Assembly (NCBI RefSeq): GCF_000340215.1
Contig: NW_006921536.1
Coordinates: 2,381,582 to 2,445,581, forward strand
Source of the DNA: Pseudocercospora fijiensis CIRAD86
Lineage: Eukaryota; Ascomycota; Dothideomycetes; Mycosphaerellales; Mycosphaerellaceae
Direction of reading: 5' to 3'
Length of the DNA stretch: 64,000 nt
The translations under genes were made by a program, and so were the position numbers. The notes under the pieces were generated by a model. It saw only the letters and a program-made list of their open reading frames with translations, did no database searches and had not been told where the DNA came from. Of this stretch, positions 25,201 through 35,700 are shown one piece after another; position 1 is the first letter of the stretch; every line of letters begins with the position of its first letter.

Positions 25201-26167
25201 AGACTAGTATCCGGACTTGTAGGCACTACTATATCTAGAGAGGGTAGTGCTAGTTCCGGAGTAGGAGCCGCTAAGTCGTTAGGTCCTATCGTATCTAAAA
25301 CTATAAGTTCGTTATAGAGAGCAAGCAGCGTCTTCGCTACTACCGTAACTAAAGAGCGGTTAACTACCTAATCCTAAGGGAAACCGAGGGTAGTACCGCC
25401 TCTAGTATCCGAGAGTTTTCGTAGTATATATTCTTCTAGGGGCTAATAATACGTAGTAATTTTCGTAACGACTACTATAAGCGGGTCTCTTTGCTTCTAG
25501 TATACTAACTTAGCGTAACCGGCGTTAGCTAAGAACTCCTTAAAGCAAAAAGCGATATTTAACGAGTAGGCGTCTAAATCGGGGTATGCGGAAGCTAGCG
25601 TATTTGTAGAATAAGCGTAGGCTCGGTAATCTTATAAAAATGTAGGATAAGTATAGAGTTAAGGAACTAGACTAGAGTCGGGAAACTGTTAGGGTGCTTA
25701 TAGGCTCTTGCCTCGACCGGTGCCCGCTTCGGTAGGTACTAGTATAGAGTAAACAAACCTAGATAAGGAAGGCGGGCCGCCTAGTCTAGCGATTAGAGGG
25801 CTATAGGGCGCCGTCGATTAGAGGGCTATTAGTATATAGCTATATATATACGGAAGATAATATACGGAATTTAGAGGACTATCGTAATCGTCTCGGTATC
25901 GAGCGTAGGTAGTTGTTATAGTTAGGTAGGTAGGTCGGTGCCGCTAGTATAGGACCTCGCGGTCGCGTCTTTTTAGTTTTTTAAGGTACCCGTTCGTCTA
26001 GTACTCGGGTACTATTCGAACGGATCTGAATCTAACTAAAGCGAAGCTACTAATTGTTATACGAGGGACGATTAGTAGTTAGGCAATAGTATAGTATTAG
26101 GGTAAGTATCTACGGTTCTACGGAAAGTATATACCGGGCTTAGCTAGCGTACCGTCCCTACTATAAT
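19295..26167 (-). mobile_element. Gypsy-B, 5' part (leader, Gag, protease, RT, RNase H, integrase N-terminal half)
   Basis: Minus-strand reading from 26167 downward shows a leader of about 1.4 kb (its start near TAGGGACGGTACGC at 26165 may be the 5' LTR), Gag (about 24770-22900, with an RNNNRG-type basic end), retropepsin (CLDIGAIVLLIDKAFL near 22300), RT (DYSKFAINSYRG and YIDDIVIYS near 20930), RNase H with the YYVKGD motif, and the beginning of integrase. The integrase is cut at 19295 by Gypsy-A1 insertion and continues at 3327. The family differs from Gypsy-A in sequence and shows no chromodomain in this window. RIP stops are abundant. Its insertion into Gypsy-A2 Gag sequence is visible near 26168. 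Confidence 0.85.
20322..20636 (-). pseudogene. Gypsy-B RNase H region (largest surviving open piece)
   Basis: This 104-codon open stretch lies within the Gypsy-B pol gene. It contains FSYYADPNRPIYIDLDAYIGGFVAVVYYVKGDL in two adjacent blocks (I list them only as landmarks), the N-terminal part of a Ty3/Gypsy RNase H with the Asp of IDLDA. It continues in frame on both sides after RIP-derived stops, so it is a pol fragment and not an independent gene. Confidence 0.85.
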
Positions 26168-27163
26168 AATAGTCGTCTAGAAGAGCCCTTAGTGCGTTTC
26201 GCTAGTTAAGCTTATAGTTACGAATATAGTCGTTATATTGCTTCCGACTAGAGCTATTAAATACGGTATAGTCCTTAAGTTTAGTATCCTTCTTCTAGAC
26301 TAATAATAAGGAAGGTCCTACTATTAGTTTAGTAGTAGTTATTAGGGCTTCCTAAAGGCGACGGAGCTCGAGGAGGTTATCCTTTAGCTACTGTTCTTAA
26401 CGTAGGGCAGTAAGCCTGTTTTAGGTAGCTTCTTAAAGTCTCGCTACTAGCTAGGGGCTAAAGGCTAGTTAGCTATATCGTCGATTAATAATGTTATTAA
26501 GTATATCGTTAATAGGCAACTCTAGGTCGTTACCTAGAACTATAGGTTCTTCGGCAGGCCTAGTAGTAGGCTCTTTAGCAGGTACTTTAGTAGGTACTTT
26601 AGTAGGTACTTCGGTAGGCACTATACTACTAGTGTTGTTATTACTAGCGCTACTAGTAGCGCCGCGGTTATTATTTCGTAATAAACCGGCTATTATAAGG
26701 GGTAATACTAATAATATATTATAGGCCCCTAAGATACGGATATAGCGGAATTAGTAGATATCGGCCTAATATACTTAACTTAGTATAATAGGCCGTATAG
26801 AAGGCCTTGCTTAATAATTAGTACGGTTGTTTCGATAGAATAGTACGTATAGGTCCCGTTCTTCGGGCGCAATATAGTTAGATTAGTCTTGTTCGTAGCT
26901 ATACCGCTAAAAGCTTGAAATAAGGACTATCTAGCTACTGCCCTTAAAGGGTAGATCGAATACTATATAAGAAGGGTTATATTAGTAGGTAGATAGGGTA
27001 GTAGTAGGTATAGGTAGTATTCGATAAGGAACTAGGAGGAGAGGGAGGAAGGCAGGCAAGTTAGCCTATTGCTAAGTGCTAAGCCCTGCCTAAGGTACTA
27101 AGACCCTAGCTTTACTCGAGCCCGGTTATATACTAATTACGTATAACCTCTTTAGCCCTAATA
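26168..27163 (-). mobile_element. Gypsy-A2: 5' fragment of a second Gypsy-A copy, inverted
   Basis: The reverse complement matches Gypsy-A1 from its 5' LTR through the start of Gag, including the Pro-Thr-Lys repeat zone (whose antisense frame appears here on the plus strand at 26491-26724) and the start of the capsid region. Similarity stops abruptly near 26168 after GACGACTATT, where Gypsy-B begins. This fragment is therefore the outermost readable layer of the nest, and the rest of the copy should lie left of the window. Confidence 0.88.
26966..27163 (-). repeat. Gypsy-A2 5' LTR
   Basis: This is the inverted copy, about 198 bp, of the Gypsy-A1 LTRs, with one extra base in the CTCGAGCCCGG segment. 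On the plus strand it runs TATAAGAAGGG to CCCTAATA. Confidence 0.9.
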
Positions 27164-28020
27164 TATAGCTAGCTATATATAGTACCTCTTAGAGATCGTA
27201 TATTTCTTACGATCTATACTTCGTATTAGTATAATATATATAGGATAGCTTAGGATTAGTAGGACTATAGTATATATATACTAAACTATAGCATTCTACG
27301 CTAGCTAGTAATCTTTTATTTTTATAGAGATAGTACTATAGATATAATATATTTATCCTTAGACTCCTACTAGTATAAGGAGGCTAGTATAGCTAGGTAT
27401 ATAGATATATAGGTCTAGTCGCGTAGTAGTCCGATATAGAATAGTTAGAAGGTAGAAGATAGAAGGTAGAATATAGAATAATTAAAAGATAGAAGGTAGA
27501 AGGTAGTAGTTAGAAAGAGCCTACTACCTACTATACTAAAAACCTCCTTACGCCTAAATAGTAAGAGGCTAAAACGGATGTGGGTTGTAAACTCCCTATA
27601 AGACTAAGGCTAATTCCGAGAGTTAAATTTTCGATTTCTAGTTTCTCGCTTAGTAAGGTATACTAGACTTATAAATGATTATTAGTGAATATATTAATAT
27701 CAAAGTTTAAAAATTACCGATATTCTCTAAGAAGGGCCCTTAGTTGCGCGAAGACAGGGGGACTGTTGCAACCGTAGCTAGCGGTACCTTCTTTTCAAAA
27801 TTCAAATCCGATGCGCTCATCGACAGCAGGCCATCTTGAATACTTGATCCGTCCTTCGCAAATGTCACGAAACAAGGGGGTCACCCTGTATGTGCTCGTA
27901 TATCTCACGAACTCCCTGCAAGACCGGGAATTTGTCTTGGCGTCCGTACCTTCTTCCCGATCGCCGCCTTAGACCGACGGCGTAGACCGACGGCATAACG
28001 GACGGTATACGACGTGTTCT
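27164..28020. other. Boundary zone: RIP-like AT-rich sequence giving way to normal composition
   Basis: 27164-27700 is TpA-rich with a purine microrepeat (AGATAGAAGGTAG-like, 27440-27520) and no domain I recognise. Near 27720 (AAGGGCCCTTAGTTGCGCG) CpA and TpG return, and the composition stays gene-like to the right. A short minus-strand ORF (27905-28093) overlaps the next gene candidate and is not supported. Confidence 0.7.
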
Positions 28021-28602
28021 CTATGAATGTGTAAGTAGCTGGGCATCGTCGTGCAAAAGGAGAATCTTGGTGAAATACAGCGTTTGATCGCATCGGAGTG
28101 AAAGTGGGTATTCACCAAACCCTTGCTCCTTATGGATTATAGCGAATAGAAACTTGTTATCCAGCGGTCCGACCATAGTCACTTTCACTCCAATGTGGTA
28201 AGACGCTATACAACCTGGTCGCCCAGGAACGAGCACGAAATCGTCGTCCAGGAATCCGTACTTTGGAGCAGGGTTCACAGTGGTGAAGAAAGAAGCGCGA
28301 GGCTCAGCGCGCGATGTGGTCAAAAGCTTGCTATTTTGGGAGTGCCAAGGAAAAGGTCGAGAGTCGAGACCGGCCTCTTCACAGCCTGCAGCGTCTTTTG
28401 TTACTGACTGACTAGTTACACACATTGGCAAGGCTGAGGCCAAGGCCAAGGCTGAGGCGCGGTCACGATGTGCTATAGTTACCTCAACAAATGCAAGTAC
28501 AACGCTGCCAATCATGGGTCCGACATTAGACTGGGACGTATGTCTATGCTTCGGTGCGCATTCCCCTATGACATCTCGGCCGACCACTGCTGCAACGTAC
28601 AA
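28021..28602 (-). CDS. Hypothetical protein, edge-of-island orphan (193 codons)
   Basis: I do not recognise this ORF. It starts at an ATG at 28602 and ends at a TAG. The first ~75 residues are Ala/Val-rich with a short Ala-Leu repeat encoded by a GCCTTGG/GCCTCAG microrepeat (28433-28460). The last ~80 residues look more globular, with a KYGFLDDDFVLVPG stretch. Overlapping ORFs exist on the other strand (28195-28407, 28468-28683), so coding is not certain. It lies within 1 kb of the RIP block, where orphan and decayed genes are common. It may also be part of a spliced or eroded gene. Confidence 0.3.
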   Translation of the reverse strand: MYVAAVVGRDVIGECAPKHRHTSQSNVGPMIGSVVLAFVEVTIAHRDRASALALASALPMCVTSQSVTKDAAGCEEAGLDSRPFPWHSQNSKLLTTSRAEPRASFFTTVNPAPKYGFLDDDFVLVPGRPGCIASYHIGVKVTMVGPLDNKFLFAIIHKEQGFGEYPLSLRCDQTLYFTKILLLHDDAQLLTHS

Positions 28603-28770
28603 CGTTTCAGAAAAGCCTTCATCTTCATGCGCAACTTATCGCGGAGCTCTGCAGGTCTGAGAAAGGCTGGAATCCTGCTCTGACTACGCCCTCGAAGTCT
28701 TCCTTTGGTCCCCGAACGTCTGTTGTGGCTTGAAGTCGAGTCTCTATGATTCCTGGCGATGCTGTCGGGC

Positions 28771-29667
28771 TCAGAAGCAGGACAGTAGGCCCTTGAAGCC
28801 GGCGTGAACGGACTGGCGCTCGCTGATTCCGCTTGGCTTCTTCAAGACGACTTGGAACCTTGGCTTCTTCGCCCTACAGCTTTCAGCTCGCGCGCGAGCG
28901 TCATGCTTTTCCTGTTTCCGTGCCCTATCTCGCTTCATTGATTCTTTCTCTTTTTGCCGCGTGTCCTTCAGGAGCTTACAGTACCTGCATGCGTCGTACG
29001 CGGAAAGATATCCATGCTCCATCTCACCGGATCTCAACCTTCTCTTATTCCTGCTCATTACCTTGGCTGCTCTGGTGCCTATTTCCTGCCAGGACCACCG
29101 TGAGAGGAGCGACTTCGGTGTCGATGTCGCTTTGGCACACAAGTGCTGCGTATTTCCAGGCAACTTCGGCCGTTCGAACTCCGAGCATCTCATTGAGAAA
29201 AATGCTTGCTTCTGCTTTCGATGGACGCTGAGTAATATACCGTTGTACTCGACGAACCACTTGCGCAGCATTATGTCCCGCACTACGTCACTGCAGAGAT
29301 ACGGTCTCATTTGATAGAGTCCACCACCCACTAAGGCACGTTTTGTAGAAATGTTGCGGCCAAGATGCCGCGGGAGCTTGCTATTGCGGATACCTGTCGA
29401 GCAACCCGTCCGTGGTGCCGCCAGACACGCCTCTGCCAGTATTATGAATCCTTCGGCATCCCTCTCGAAGGTTCGTACCCAGGTTAGTCTTCTTAACAGT
29501 AGGTCTTTATCTGCGAGAACCACATCGCCTCGTTTGGAAAGGTACGTTTCGTCCCATGCATCTTCTAAGGATACGGCGAGGTATCTTAGGAACGTGGAAA
29601 ATCGCATGAAGATGCGGTAAGAGTCGACTCTGTTGTCCGGGCCAGTGAACTTCGATAGACGTCCCAT
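28771..29667 (-). CDS. Hypothetical basic protein (298 aa)
   Basis: A single uninterrupted frame runs from an ATG at 29667. No family is recognised. The N-terminal two thirds look globular (around residues 15-60 helical, and a VRDIMLRKWFVEYNG stretch near 130-145). Residues 205-270 are strongly basic (RNKRRLR, KEKESMKRDRARKQEKHDARARAE), resembling a nuclear localisation or coiled-coil segment. Four Cys occur between 225 and 265 without a clear zinc motif. Several antisense ORFs overlap, but none is as long. The neighbour downstream is another orphan. It may be lineage-specific; function is unknown. Confidence 0.5.
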   Translation of the reverse strand: MGRLSKFTGPDNRVDSYRIFMRFSTFLRYLAVSLEDAWDETYLSKRGDVVLADKDLLLRRLTWVRTFERDAEGFIILAEACLAAPRTGCSTGIRNSKLPRHLGRNISTKRALVGGGLYQMRPYLCSDVVRDIMLRKWFVEYNGILLSVHRKQKQAFFSMRCSEFERPKLPGNTQHLCAKATSTPKSLLSRWSWQEIGTRAAKVMSRNKRRLRSGEMEHGYLSAYDACRYCKLLKDTRQKEKESMKRDRARKQEKHDARARAESCRAKKPRFQVVLKKPSGISERQSVHAGFKGLLSCF

Positions 29668-30139
29668 TTTGATTGTCGCTGTTTCGTGAGCAGCCTTGTA
29701 GAAGTCTCAGCCCACTCAAGTCCCTTGATCTGGTCGCGGAGATGCGCACGCTGAGTTCTGGTGATTTATCCGTAATTCGGAGTGTGCAGGCGCACCTCGA
29801 ATCATGATGGTCAAGCCATTATATACCAGTCGGTGTTGTCCTCAGGTCCAGAGTAAGGCTCCGCGACACCTGCTGCCTGAGACTGAGGACAATCTTGTCG
29901 GTCGCTCATGTGCGCTTCTATATCGCTCCCGTGCGCTAAGTTGAACGGTGTTGACGTGAAATGGCCAAGCTCTTGCGGCCGAGCTGTTGGAAAATGCTGA
30001 GCAGCTCGGGGGAAGCTCAAATTTCGAACACATTTTGTGTCCCAAACTTTTGCACTGCGAACTGGCAGAAACACCTCCACCAATCGAAGCTTCCGAACAC
30101 TTCACAACTCGAGAGCACTAGAAATGCTGCAACTCATTT
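29668..30139. other. Intergenic, no supported gene
   Basis: Overlapping short ORFs of 80-90 codons occur on both strands (for example minus 29811-30083), none with a recognisable motif. It contains the presumed promoter of the 298 aa ORF and the 3' flank of the frame at 30140. Confidence 0.5.
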
Positions 30140-30487
30140 CTACTCCACAAGCTTCAACACCAATACGTCGCCGCTATCAAGGGTGATTTCTTTGGCAAAA
30201 GGCCTCCAATGAGTCGTGGGAACCCATTCTGGGCTGCTGAACAGTCTTTCGAGACTGCACGCATATGCGCGAGCCTTTTGAGGTATCAGCTGAATGCGAT
30301 ACTCATGGTCAGCCTCGAGCCGTCGCAATGGGTCTGACAAAGGCCCATCTTGGAGTGTGATGCCCGTTTCATGTGTCCGATGAAAATTGAGCTCGACCAC
30401 GTCTTGGCGATTGGGAGAGATGCAAGCGGTACATGTTCCAGAGAACGGGTTGGCGTTTACCACAGGCTTGTTCGTATTCGGGTGATC
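30140..30487 (-). other. ATG-less 115-codon open frame continuing ATG22 past its TGA
   Basis: Immediately after the TGA that ends the Atg22 frame (30488-30490), the same frame stays open for 115 codons to a TAG at 30140. It contains no Met codon, so it cannot start by itself with ATG; the apparent start at 30463 is GTG. Codon choice looks gene-like, and the end reads as ordinary protein (WRPFAKEITLDSGDVLVLKL). Possibilities are a C-terminal extension lost through a CGA-to-TGA change, translational readthrough, a terminal exon spliced from elsewhere, or chance. It resembles no domain that I recognise and is not part of known Atg22 architecture. Confidence 0.4.
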
Positions 30488-32288
30488 TCATCTATCGTGA
30501 CTGCTACAATCATCGTTGTCATCTGGCTGCTGCCTGAGTAGACCTTCCGCAGCCTCATGTTCGACCTCTACATCATGATCTTCCATAACGATTTCTTGGC
30601 CAGGTAAGTGGCCTAGATGCTTGGACAGCGCTTTCGCCTCCTCTGCGCCTTTCCTGACATCAATGATGTAGACCAATGGGATTGGCAGAGCAATCAAGAC
30701 CGCTAGAAAGACAAAAGCTGGCCGTATTGTTCCAACAGTATCCACGATCATTCCAACGACAGCAGGTCCCACTGCTGAACTTCCTTTGTCAGTAATGGCA
30801 TACAGGGCGTAAAACGCAGCCTCCGAACCCGGCGGGATGATCTCTCCGTAAAAAGCTCGACAGTATGACGTAAGGCCTCCCATCACGAACCCATGAATGA
30901 AGCCGAGCGGATAGGTCTCCCATGCTTGCTGCAGACCGAGCACGCCCCACGACTTGATGAATGGTATGAATCCCAGCATGCCGTAGAAGGGGATTATTTC
31001 CATGATGAACATGCAAGTCACAATCGTTTCTTTCGTCTGGAATCCATAGCGAGCAGAAATTCGTGGCCAAGTAAAAGCACCAGCAAGGCCCGAGCCAATC
31101 GACGTGATCGAGAGAAGCGCTATGCCAATCGTATCCATGTGAAGCTCTATCCGAGCAAAAAGAATCGCAGTACCAGAGATCGTGGCGATGGCATCAGACA
31201 GCAGGAACCATGCGATCAGGAAGACCCAGGTTTGACGCAGCTTGGCCGCTGTCTTGACTGTCGTCCATACTGAGCTCCAGGCAAAGATGAGATATTGCAA
31301 TGCCGCTGGGAGCTTCGAGCGCCAAGGCTGTACTACTCGAAGGGGAGGTCCTGGCCGATCTCTCAGCCAGTAAACACCAGGCACCGTGAGAGCAAACCAG
31401 AAAATTCCTCCGGCCAAAAGGACAAAACGAAGAGGTGTCGATTCGGCCGCGAAGTTGGCTTTCTTCAGCATCACCAGTAGAAAGATGCTCAGGATCTGCA
31501 CAGAGACGGCTGCAGCGTAGCCCAGCCCGCCACCTTTAGAGGAGATTTTTGTCGAAAGGCGCAGCTCCGGGGATGTGCCAGGATCGTTGATGAATGTAGC
31601 TCCGGGCTTGTGTTTGACGGAAAGATGATTGGCAGCTAGAAGCGGTAAGAAGGCATTCAGCAAGACGAAGGTCGAGCCCAAGCAGACCACGCCTAGGATC
31701 ACTAGAAGGGATGCAAGTAGGTAGACGGAAGGCGAGACTAGGACCAGACTCATCGTTGCGACGGCTCCGGTGAAAGCAAAGGCCAGGAGAAGCTGTTTCC
31801 TGTTCTTTCCATAGTCCGCGACTGGGCTAAATGAGATGAGTACTAGGGCCTGGATAAGGACTGCAGCAGAGAAGGTGTACATGGGGAAGCTAGCTGTCGC
31901 CATGTCTCGTCCGAAGGGTCTCACAATGCATTGAGGCTTCTCATTGTCGCCGTCTCGCCTGATTGATCGAATGAAAAATCGTGTAAGATGCGCTGCTGTG
32001 CTCCCGGCCTTTGCAGAGATACATGGTGTCACTCCATCCGATCGCAGTACGCCTCGCTCCCGGGCCAGCTGTTCGAGCGTGACTGGAGCAAAGGAGCCTG
32101 GCCGTCGTTAGCCGCACTGCTCTACATGATAATCCATCTTGGAGCAACGTACCCACGCCACAGACGGCGAATATTTCTGCTGCAAGACCAGTACAATACC
32201 AGCCTCTCAGCTCTCGCTCGGTCGTGGGACTGACATCGTCGCCGTCGAAGCGAGGGGCCCGAGCATCGTTCCTCTCTGCATCCTCCAT
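30488..32288 (-). CDS. ATG22: Atg22-like vacuolar amino acid effluxer
   Basis: Atg22 is an MFS-type vacuolar membrane protein that exports amino acids released by autophagic breakdown. I model exon 1 at 32288-32153 and exon 2 at 32097-30488, with a 55 bp GT-AG intron, giving 581 aa. The splice joins EIFAVCGVG to SFAPVTLEQLARERG, a hallmark Atg22 N terminus (RGWYCTGLAAEIF just before). About ten to twelve hydrophobic segments follow, with a soluble loop around residues 165-205, as usual for the family. A conserved C-terminal half contains FYGEIIPPGSEAAFYALYA, DKGSSAVGP and RPAFVFL. The C-terminal tail is acidic. The frame continues beyond the stop (see 30140-30487). It diverges from the DNA ligase gene, with about 430 bp shared upstream. 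Confidence 0.93.
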
Positions 32289-32717
32289 TCACTGCTAATC
32301 ACTACTGATTTTGGCTGACAGCCATATTTTCGCTACCACGAGGGCATCATGTGTGAGAACCTTGAACTCCTGACGGTTTCCGGAGATGGCTGCACGCTGT
32401 CAGCTGTGTCTTGTCAAATTTTAGTTCACAAAGGCTAAAGCACGCTAAATGTGGGCCCACCTCGGTGAATGTGATTCGCCCCACGCGTCCAAGCGTCTTT
32501 GTTTTGCCCCGCTGGCCGCTGCTTCGTTTTCCACGACGCGCTCTTGCAGCGCAATCACATGCTCCATTACTCCTTGCCTCACTCACTCACTCACCTCCAT
32601 CTTGGTCCAAGCTCAGGCATGAGCCACTTGGAAGTCCCTGATCATGCCGACGACATCGACAGAGCGAAACGACATCCATTGCCAACGCATACTCATCCGA
32701 AAATATCCTTTTGAGAT
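32289..32717. promoter_or_regulatory. Divergent promoter region of ATG22 and the DNA ligase gene
   Basis: This 429 bp stretch separates two divergent start codons. It contains a CACT microrepeat (about 32578-32593) but no clear TATA box or regulator site. ORFs on both strands here are short and unsupported. Confidence 0.5.
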
Positions 32718-35700
32718 ATGCCATTCCCATTTGCAGAATTATGCAACTTGCTTTCGCGCCTCGAGGACATTGAGACGCACCATCCACCGCTGCTCCCCAA
32801 GGAAAGGCCGCCGCGACGGCGAGATGTGGTCGAGAGATGGTTCAAGTCCCATCTACGACAAGTGAACGAGCTCAGCGTCGAAGGATTGACGGCTCTGCTC
32901 TCGGCAGTACTCCCACATTGGCGCAATGAGCGTGTCTACGGCATACAGGCCCCGAGTCTGTGCCGCATCCTTGGCCGTGTTCTACGCTTGAATGTATCCG
33001 AGCTTCAGATTTACCAAAAACCAGGCAATGGCGATCTTGCAGAATGTCTCATGCGAGTTCTTGAACGACGCGGTCCTGCTGCCATTCCGCCTGTGACGCT
33101 TGAGGAAGTCGATGATATGCTGCAAACTCTCGCAGGCAATTGTCACTGGTCTGATCCGTCTGTGCCGAGATTACCTCCAGGCTCATCAGAGATGCGCGAC
33201 CAGACAATCGAGCGGATACTTCTTCGCCTCAGTCCTAACGAAGGCAAGTGGCTCGTCCGATTGATTCTCAAAGACCTCCGTCCGATTCACGTGGAAGACA
33301 GCCTCCTGCTCAAGAACTTTCACTTTCTTCTGCCGGATCTTCTCCGCTTCCATCAGAACTTCCATGCTGCAGTATCTATGCTTCGGAATGAGCTACGAGA
33401 ACTGCCTGGTCGACCTGATCCTCGAACTGAACAAGCCTATCGCACAACAGCGGCCGAGAAACTTCGACCTGTTGTAGGCACGAAGATCAGTCGACCACAT
33501 TTCCACAAGGCCCAAAGCATTGACTATTGCTTGAAAATGCTTGGCGGCAGGGAGTGGGTGGTTGAACGTAAATACGATGGTGAGTATTGTGAGATTCACG
33601 TCGATCTTGGAAAATCATCCGATCCAGCCAAATGCATCAAGATCTTCTCCAAGAGCGGCAAAGACTCTACACACGATCGAAAAGGGATCATAGAGACCCT
33701 CGTCCAGTCTTTGCGGCTTGGTCGGAAGGACTGCAAAATCAAAAGACAAGCCATTCTGCTCGGAGAACTGGTGGTCTTTTCTGACCAAGAAGATCAAATC
33801 ATGCCCTTCGACGAGATTCGCAAGCACGTTGCAAGATCTGGCAGATATCTTGGCACCGAACAGGACTCACTTCCGAAAGGCCACGAGCATCTGGCACTTG
33901 TATACTTTGACGTGCTATTGTGGGATGACGAGATCGTATTGAGAAGGTCCGTACATGAAAGACGCATGTGGCTGCGCGAGATCTATAAGAAGATCCACGG
34001 AAGAGCTATAGGCGCAGAGTGGAAGACCATAGACTTCTCGAGTGATCAAGCAAGACGATGCTTGGCCGAGCAATTCTCTGCAGCGAATGCACGCCGTTGC
34101 GAAGGTCTGGTCCTGAAGCCATGTGGTGTTCCTTATTTCTCTTTAGTTATGCAACCGGCAGACTATAGATGCAGCTACATTAAGCTCAAGAAAGACTACA
34201 TAGCCGGGCTGGGCGATGAAGAAGACATGGCGGTGATAGGTGCGAGTTTCGATGCCCAGCTTGCACACACAGCACCATCCAAAGGCTACATCAAGTGGAC
34301 GACATTTCACCTTGGCTGCCTCACCAACAAGGCTGAAGTTGAGCAGCATCAAGCCCGTCCGGTCTTCAAACATGTTGGTGCGATCGATCATGAGAAGTGT
34401 ATACCAAAGGCGGTTTTAGAGACAGCAAATATCCTTGGCAACTTGTCAGCGCAGCCATATTCTACAAATCAAGCCCCCAGAGCGTTCGATCTCGAAGCTG
34501 CGCGAGGAACAAAGATGCAGGTTGTGTTCGACCAGCCTTTTGTGTTTGAGGTCTTAGGGTCAGGATATGAGAAGCCGTCAGATTGCAACTTCTTGATGCT
34601 CCGGCATCCGAGGGTCAAGAAACTGCATGAAGATCGCACTTGGCTAGATTGCGTCTCCTTCCGGGAATTGCAGGACCATGCCAAGGCTGCTAGAGAGCTG
34701 CCACCACATTCTGAATCACAAGAAACGAGAATTTGGCTGGACAAATTGGAGAGTAGTTGCAAACGGAAGTTCGCAAAAGAACGACTAGCCTCGCCTAGGC
34801 TGAGTATATCGGCGACTCCGGACAGATCAGTGCTGTCGTCCTCTCCATTAACAAGAGCACGGCCGATAGATGTCATTCCAAGCCCGGCTTTGCTGATACC
34901 CACACCCAGACCACACTGCTCTAGAGTGGTCAGCACGTCATTAGTATTGCCTTCCTCAAAACCTCCTTCAAAGAGACAGAATGAGGATCGCGAGCGAGAC
35001 GCAATTGACACAAGTGCGAAACGACAATGCATGGGCACCGATATTCAGCGCAAAGATCCTGCAACAGCTCGCACAGCCTCATCACCACTAAGCGAGATCA
35101 CGAACATTGCCAACGTCACAATCCAACCCGATGCTCCTCTCCCGACCAGGCGCTCACGAGCATTATCAGACATAGCCAAGAATCTCATCTCCCTCGTCCA
35201 TCCCACCCCAATCCCCGAATCCCGACAAAACTCCCAACACCGCCGCTCCACCTCACGCGACCACTGCGAAGCAAGCAAAAAATGCCCCTTCTCCAACACC
35301 GTCATCTACCTATCCCCCTGCATCGCAACCACTCCCTACATCACCGAAACCCTCCTCGAAAGCCACGACACCATCCTCATCCCCTCCCTCTCCCACTGGA
35401 ACCGAAACTCCTTCTCCCACCCACCCCTCACCGAAACCATCTCCGAAAGCCAATCTCACCCGGGCCTGCGAAAACTCGTGCTCGTGGAAAGTCGACGGAG
35501 ACGGCAGGTTCGAGAAGTTTTACAAAAGATTCAAAATTTGAATCATGGGGGTTTTAAGGAGAGGATTGAGGTTTGGGATTGGAGGGTTCTGGAGGATGTT
35601 TGTGAGCATTGTGAGAGGGGAGGGAAGGGGTTGATGATGATGAAGAGGCATTTTATTGGGGCGACGGTTTTTGATGATGCACGAAAATGTGCGGTGTTTG

